NCBI GenBank assembly: GCA_907163345.1
Contig: CAJQUN010000415.1
Location: 248,001-312,000 of the forward strand
Length of the DNA stretch: 64,000 nucleotides
Direction: 5' to 3'
From: Haberlea rhodopensis
Lineage: Eukaryota; Streptophyta; Magnoliopsida; Lamiales; Gesneriaceae
Part shown: one piece after another, positions 57,537-64,000 of the stretch
How positions within the stretch are numbered: the stretch's first letter is position 1
How the letters are laid out: the number at the start of each line of letters is the position of its first letter
Program-made: the position numbers and the translations under genes
Notes under the pieces: generated by a model
The model's database searches: none
What the model saw: only the letters and a program-made list of their open reading frames with translations
What the model was told of the DNA's origin: nothing

Positions 57537-58328
57537 ATCTCCCACTTGCCCAAAAGCCAAAACAAAACTACAAACGCATAATCCAAGTAACTCAATCCAA
57601 TTGAATAACTTGATGTACTACTAATGTACATAATTATGAGACATAAATATATCAAACATTTTAATTTTAGAACTTTCTATAATGAAACATTTTCAAATAT
57701 AGAAACTCCACTAAATTGAGGAGCATTCAAAAATTAAATTTATCTCTTCTAAATCACTCTATTTGAGCACTTAACATTTAAGTCTCAATTATCATCGATA
57801 GATCGCCGGCCGGTTGATTGTGACCCATCGAGGCTCAAGTGTATCATAGCAGTATGATCACAACCTTTGTGATTTTAGAAGTAAAAAAACTTCATTGGGC
57901 TTACCCTGAATGCTCCATTGTCAATTAAACTCATTTAATAGACAATGGCTGAAATATAATTTCAGCAACAACCTACCGATCGTGGGTAGCGCCTAGCATC
58001 TGAGCTTCACGAAGACCTAGATACAAATGACTAGCAACGTACGAGAACCTGTCAGCCATAGTTAGGGTGCGGTACATTCATTTCACCCATATGTACCGAT
58101 TGAATCTAAGGCATTGGTTGGTCGAGGCCCATTATGATTTCAATAACTATGTATTTGTTTCACATTATATGATTCATTGTGTGCGTATATAAAAAAACTC
58201 TTTTTTCACAAGCACTACCCACTCTGGCCAGAGATTCCTTGAATCATCTACAGAAAAACACATAGGACATCCTGGTTCATCAAGACCAGTGGTGAATCCC
58301 CAACGACAATCATAGTCATCTGACAGCA
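57537..58328 (-). mobile_element. non-coding 3' internal part of the same copia element
   Basis: Upstream (on the minus strand) of the LTR and PPT are about 0.8 kb without ORF, as in copia elements with a long untranslated region after pol. It is cut at 58329 by the next LTR, so its coding part is not in the window. Confidence 0.5.
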
Positions 58329-59644
58329 TGATAAGTGTCGTTTTTACACTTATTTAGATGCCATTTTCTAATAGTTTTCGTGTTGATTCTTGGATTATTT
58401 TACGCTTTTTGGTATATATTTCTATATTTCAGGAATCAATGTTGAAATGCATAAAAGTAAAGGAAATGAGCCAAAAATGATGAAAAATGACTGAACCGAG
58501 CGAAAGCGTCAATGCCGGGAAAGGAAGAAAAGAACAAAAGAAAATAAAAATATAAAATAAAATCAAGCTCGATCGATCGAGACTCAATCTCGATCGGTTG
58601 GCTCTGCTCGATTGATCGGCCGGAAGAGTTTGCTGAAAAATAAATTCCTTACAGAGTTCGTGTCTAACAAGAAAGTCCATAATTCTTATCCCTCTATATA
58701 TTAAACACTAAAATTACACCAATATCAGACTTTTTTAACCTAAGAATAGACTCCACTCCTCCATACTCCATATCATCTTCATCCACCATCACCTCTTCAT
58801 CCTAGGAATTGGAACAACAAGAGAATCGAGGAGCACGATCGAGAAAGAAGCGAATGAAGGATCGAGAATCAACGTAAAAGTCGACTTGGGAGTTTGATTT
58901 TACTTTTCTATTATTTGTTTTGAATTATTATTGGATTTAATGTATTTTGGATGATTGAGAAATATCTTAAACATTGTTTTTCCTTTAATATTATTGATTG
59001 ATTCATACATCTTCAATGAGCATGTGTTATTGTTCTTAATGCTTTTGAAGGATTGATCCCCTTTGAATGATATTTTATTATAATTGAGATCGAGAGATAA
59101 AATTATGATACGATATAGTAATTCATGCCGTGTGTTAAAGATTAGATCGAGAGATAAAATCACATACGAGTGATAACTTTGGATTGTTTAAACTAAAGTT
59201 AGTGGTTTTCATAAAACGCATTCAATATTAAATTGTTAATTAATGAATGAGAGTTACTTGTTGCAATTTGATGTTAGATTTAATATAGCTCGAGAGAGTA
59301 TATTGAATAAATTCGGAAAACCCGTCACCTTAGAGATGTATGGAGAAGAGAATTGTAAGAGTTGGGTTATGTGAATAATTGTCTTGATAATTCTTTCTTG
59401 TGGATTTTTCTCGTGATCGTCGATTGTTGCGGTTGGATTAGAGTAGTTAATTTAATTATTTGTTAGTTTATTAATTAATTATCGTAGGTTAAATATAGTT
59501 TAAAGAAATCTTATTTGGTAATTGCTTGTTAGTCCCCGTGGTTCGACAATCAGTAGTCTTCCTATCTATACTAAAACTTGACACCGTGCACTTGCGTTAT
59601 AATCGCTATACTGGAAAAATAATTGTTTAAAATAAAAGCGCTCA
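58329..59644 (+). mobile_element. Tat/Athila-type gypsy 5' LTR
   Basis: It runs TGATAAGTGTCG...GCGCTCA (1316 bp). It is followed after 6 bp by tggcgccattgccggggac at 59651, the PBS-like sequence found next to 5' LTRs of Tat/Athila-type gypsy elements. GATCGATC palindromes lie at about 58568-58610. Only about 160 bp of internal sequence follow before the next LTR. Confidence 0.8.
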
Positions 59645-59650
59645 AGCTTT

Positions 59651-59669
59651 TGGCGCCATTGCCGGGGAC
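59651..59669 (+). other. Tat/Athila-type primer-binding site
   Basis: tggcgccattgccggggac directly downstream of the 58329-59644 LTR. Confidence 0.8.
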
Positions 59670-59806
59670 TCTTTAGTAATATCATACTAGGTTCTTTGAC
59701 TGTAATTAACCATTTTTGTTTACTTCTTTTGAAAAAAAATATATATATTTAAATTTATTTTGTTTTTGTTTTGTTTGTCTTGTGAGGTACTTGGAGATGC
59801 TACATC

Positions 59807-62462
59807 TGTAAGGACCCCAAGCCCTTAAAACCTTGATTAGTGTATTAACCACTATGTGTGGTACATGCTTTCTATAAAATGTCAATCGGGAAGCTCTGAT
59901 GATACTTAATCATTGCCTGTCAATAAAAGACTCATATGTTTGCCCTTTACCAACCCCTTGGTGCCACTTTTCACATTGTAAACTTTTACAAAAATTTGGG
60001 CAGAGTCTCCCCATAAATAGAGCTATCCCAAAACAGAGTACAACACATAACAAAATTCCCGGCCAGGGAACACATAATACTCAACAGAAAGCAGTAATAC
60101 AAGTAGATTCCCAGCCAGGGAAGACACCACACATATGTCAACAAAAGTGGGTTCCAACACCCACATAATACACCAATGACTCTCATATCATTCTAGCAAT
60201 TCAACCTAATTGCATGCAACCTTAAATGAAAGAGAGAAAGGCTGCCTTTATATACAATCCATATACAAGTATAATCGTGCTCACATGCGAGCATCATGAA
60301 TATGAATATGTATAAATCCTCAGGTGTATATATAGGTACTCTATACGATACCGTGCTCCATCAAGCCCTGGTACCACGATCCTGGGAGTACCTCAAATCA
60401 ACAGCTCGAGCTCAGCTCCATAGCCATCGATGTACCTGTCCACCTGTCCCAACAGAGACAGCCCCCAACGGGGTGAGCATACCAATACACAAAATCCCAT
60501 AATCATAATAATGAAATTCATAATTTACAACAAAGGTAAATGCTAATGAATTTAAATGATACTCCCTGGATGGCAACATCCTCATCCGGGATTCCGTGTA
60601 CTGTCCCTGTTCTCACAACATCAAACTCATCAAATCTCATAAATCAGTAAATCAACACATTGATTTACACATCGCATGCCTGATCCTCGAATATCAACAT
60701 ATAGTGATTACAAATTCATTAAACATGCAATTACAGATATCACAATATCTAATACTGATTTCACAACCTTGCTATCAATCACAGATAGCTCAAATGCCTT
60801 AGCATTTATTTTACCAATCCTTCATTATACTTAGACATCTCAAGTGTCTTATAATGAATACATGAGTCTACAAACCTAGACATCTCAAATGTCTTATAAT
60901 GAATACACGATTCTACGAACTTAGACATCTCAAATGTCTTACGAAGAATACATGATTTTACAAACCTAGACATCTCAAATGTCTCATAATATAGTCATAT
61001 AAACCCAGTACCCCATATATCATGCAAGAGTCATCCTACTCTAGTGTCACGCACGCTACAAGCGGCGATATCAAGATTTGGGTCATTCCTTGGCTATATC
61101 AACATGTATGTATAACCATACGCAAAACATTCAATGCAATCAAAAACACCTTATGCATTTCACATATATATAGTAATGCTCGTACGTCGCACGTACCTTA
61201 AATCTCCGAAGTCCGAGCCAAGCCTTGCTCGAGTTCCATGCCCCGAGGAATGATGTGCTAACACGATAAACAATTCACCATTATTTACGAACATGTAACC
61301 TATGCTCAAGCACACCCATATCCCTCACAACATTGTCAATACACGACAATTATCCTCTTAAAAGACCCGGGGCAGGGTACATGCAGGGAAGGAAATAAAT
61401 GAGACAATCGAAATTTGTTCAAGAATGCCCTACAAAAATCGAACCTTAATCTCACAATTTCGAACCCAATTAAATACCATAATTCATCTAAAATGTCAAT
61501 TAATCAATCCATAGCATGAATAATCATCCCACATGCCAAACCCCCAAATTTGAAATCCAAATCCCAAAAATTCGAAACCCAAACAAGCCTTTAAATTCGA
61601 ACCCTAACAATTCTTCAAATTCGAACCATAACATCTTAATTCGATCCCACTTAAGCATCATAATACATCTAAGATGTGAATTAAACCATCAATGGCAAGA
61701 ATCATCACCTTTGCCAAAAACCCCCAATAATTCGAAATTTAATCCCTACGAAAATTGGGGAAATTCGAAACAATAAAGGCATGGAAATACATGAAAAAGA
61801 CGAACAAGGGGTTAGGGAGATTACCCAACGAAATCGGAAGCAAAAACAAACGAAAATCGAAGAACCCTAGAAATTGGGGATCGACGCTTACCAGCAAAAT
61901 CCGACTTCCACACGCGACGAAACCTCGAATTGATGGAGGGGAAAGAAGCGCCTCGTCGAGACGAAGACGGCGGTAGGTCGCACGCCCCGAACGGCGGCCG
62001 GACGGCGGCGGGCGGAGCGCTTTTGCGCGCGGCAGCGCTGTAGCAGCGGGAAAATCGCACGCGGGAGAGAGGGAAGGAATTGGGGCTGAAAATGAAATTA
62101 ATACTAAAATCTCGGGTTCAACTTGTATTTATAGCAAAAATACCCCGAAAAATTAATAGCCCCACAAATACATCATGATTCCTTAAAAATCATCTGTTTT
62201 CAAAAACTCTCTCTCTAACTCCAAAACCCTCTACCGGTGCTCACATAGCACCCGAGATTCCGAGACACATCAAAAACCCAACTCTTAGGTTTTACACCGT
62301 AATGTGAATACAATCTCAACCTCTGGATCCAACGATCCCAACTGCCCAAATAAACGAGCCCAGAAGGCCCAACACCTCGATTAAATCCCAAATCGCCACG
62401 TAAAACCACTTTAGGGATTATTAATACTCCGGGATTAACACCTATAATCCCTGGTCATCACA
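59807..62462 (-). mobile_element. Tekay-like gypsy 3' LTR (2656 bp)
   Basis: Plus-strand ends TGTAAGGACCCCAAGCCC and CCCTGGTCATCACA. Outside the right end, atatcccccactaaaagaat then ttcgtcctcgaaatt reads on the minus strand as the purine-rich stretch before a 3' LTR in Tekay/Del-type chromoviruses. It is long and has no ORF. The GC-rich part at 61960-62060 may be the region around the transcription start. It interrupts the Tat/Athila-type element. Confidence 0.75.
60831..61005. repeat. 45-bp tandem repeat (four copies) with hairpin motif
   Basis: tagacatctcaaatgtct starts at 60832, 60877, 60922 and 60967, exactly 45 bp apart. The core AGACAT-CTCAA-ATGTCT is an inverted repeat with 6-bp arms. 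It lies inside the Tekay-like LTR. Confidence 0.92.
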
Positions 62463-64000
62463 ATATCCCCCACTAAAAGAATTTCGTCCTCGAAATTAGC
62501 ACTGGTGTATCACGTAACACCCAGGCTACACAACAACATGAAGCCATAACCTCGATTCCTGACCATATCAGAATCGTATTAATAAACGCGAGGATACTTA
62601 CCTCTCATCTAACTCTGAAACAGAGCGACATACCAAAACCAACATAACACCCAAGAGGTAAAACGTACCTCGATGCGGGTCATCCCAAAAGTCAGCCTCT
62701 CATGACTGCAAATCAACCAATACTTACGACTGTAGATCGGACAGTCATCCTTTGATCTAATACAACAGTACGAACACATCCTGAATGACACCTCAACCGT
62801 AAGAACGTTGACCTCGTGTCAAACTCTGGAGTGGAATAGACTTCCAAATCCATCATAACGTCAAAGAGCGTCAGCACAACTCAACGCTAACAGTCCAAAA
62901 GCAGTTAGTCAACTGAAACTGCAAGGATTCGAATCGCTCTTGATTCTATCGTAGATATCATTCCATGACATCTCTATCAAGACTCACGATGTCTAACATA
63001 CATCGTTACGAGGGAAACACTAGTACAACCACGGTGTACACATATCAAACCTGGTTTCCACTTTAAACTTCCTCCATCGAAGGAGTAGTCGCCTCATTGC
63101 AACTTAATTTGGGCAACTCACGGCCACAAATTCAAACAAAAGACATCTCACAAGATGTCCACCTCCGGATGTTCCAAGAATCACGTCCTGATCATAAATA
63201 ACAACCGAGACTCCGCAGAGTTTAAATTTCTTAAGGGGCATGCAATAAACCCATTGCATCCTCAACGCTTGTGTCGTCAGCGACACTCAACCAATCCGAA
63301 ATCCTGCCATCCCTTGAAAATCCTCGGATTTAGCAATCCAAACTTGGGAAGGCTGTCGCATAACTCGAAGGAAAACACCAATAAGGGAAATACCTTAACC
63401 CTCACAAGAAAATCCCTCCTCAAGGGAGTCAACTAACTTCACGATTATTCCTCATAAACATCGTGCCATGGAGATTCCCAATCTCAAGGTGTTCCATATC
63501 TCTCATTAGAGATTTAACCATCCCAAAAATAGCATAACTCTATGCTTAACAGAGAGGAAATCAATAACTGGCATCCGTATACTCACCGGTATACCTGCCT
63601 AAGCACTGATATCGCATGCATACTCAATGCACTCGGCTCGGGTATCTACCATATATCCCTAAGCCCCAAACACAACCGTCAATTCTGAGTCATTCCTTAC
63701 TCAGTGGAGGATGAAAATCGACGATTAACAATACACGGTGTGATTCCCAAAATCAACACCACTTGTACCAACTTACCGAATCTTTCAAAGATTCCCAAAT
63801 AGGTATAATACTACCTTCTTCCTCGCAAGGGAAGTGCCATCGAACTCGAGATCCACAAGTCTCGAACCATCGTTCGGAAAAACTGGATACAATAACACCC
63901 ATTGTATCCCAATACACGGGTTCCTTTAGATTGAGTCAATAACAACCTGATGACTCTCTTGTTGGTACTCCAACATCCTGAGCTGTCCCAGACAAGTCTC
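62463..64000 (-). mobile_element. 3' internal region of the Tekay-like element, continuing off window
   Basis: PPT at 62463-62485, then 1.5 kb upstream (on the minus strand). No convincing coding sequence: open frames are 60-93 codons and show no domain. It is either untranslated sequence after pol or a decayed coding part. The 5' LTR and most of the element lie right of the window. Confidence 0.6.

Noticed and set aside
62609..63436. Short ORFs in the Tekay-like internal region
   Set aside because: All are under 95 codons with no retroelement domain, so they were not called as genes.

Overview
The window is nuclear DNA of a flowering plant, almost certainly a eudicot. Genes are intron-rich with GT/AG splicing, background DNA is AT-rich, and most of the sequence is plant-type mobile DNA: Ty1/copia, Ty3/gypsy chromovirus and Tat/Athila types, L1-like LINEs with an RRM ORF1, hAT-like and Mutator-like elements. 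I cannot name the species. No rRNA operon, CRISPR array, bacterial-type operon or convincing tRNA gene was seen.

Two host genes look intact, both on the minus strand. (1) A villin (actin-binding gelsolin/villin family) occupies 7044-13887. I resolved 22 exons whose phases all agree and which give 949 codons plus a stop. (2) A DTW-domain protein (tRNA-uridine aminocarboxypropyltransferase family) has exon 1 at 54012-54318 and exon 2 at 26988-27373. The two exons join in phase into 230 codons, although the intron between them is 26,638 bp of nested retrotransposons. A RopGEF (PRONE domain) pseudogene lies at about 22.2-23.1 kb. An unidentified gene fragment lies at about 19.55-20.0 kb.

Layout: 1-1682 part of a minus-strand gypsy-type LTR; 1683-3540 non-coding TE-like remnant; 3549-5399 hAT-like non-autonomous element holding a 44-bp tandem array and a SINE-like insert; 5400-7043 intergenic DNA and villin 3' flank; 7044-13887 villin; 14.9-19.5 kb decayed minus-strand copia element (copia-1); 19.5-20.6 kb gene fragment; 20.7-22.2 kb local duplications; 22.2-23.1 kb RopGEF pseudogene; 24.2-25.9 kb two LINE-related insertions; 26,988-54,318 the DTW gene; 54.3-56.8 kb a tandem duplication of the DTW upstream region, one copy of which carries a 1.1-kb Mutator-like foldback element; 57.1-64 kb a nest of copia LTR, Tat/Athila-type gypsy LTR and a large Tekay-like gypsy LTR whose body runs off the right edge.

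The DTW intron is the most striking part. It holds copia-2 (27610-36012) and copia-3 (36237 to about 53785). Copia-3 is split by a solo LTR (39693-52830, TSD gaagc). That LTR is split by a LINE (about 40452-52192). The LINE carries a Sirevirus-like solo LTR (41550-43208, TSD cacgt) and a very young Reina-like chromovirus (45602-50890, TSD gagtg, 370-bp LTRs with two differences). Removing each insert at its target-site duplication rejoins the host element, so the order of insertion can be read directly.
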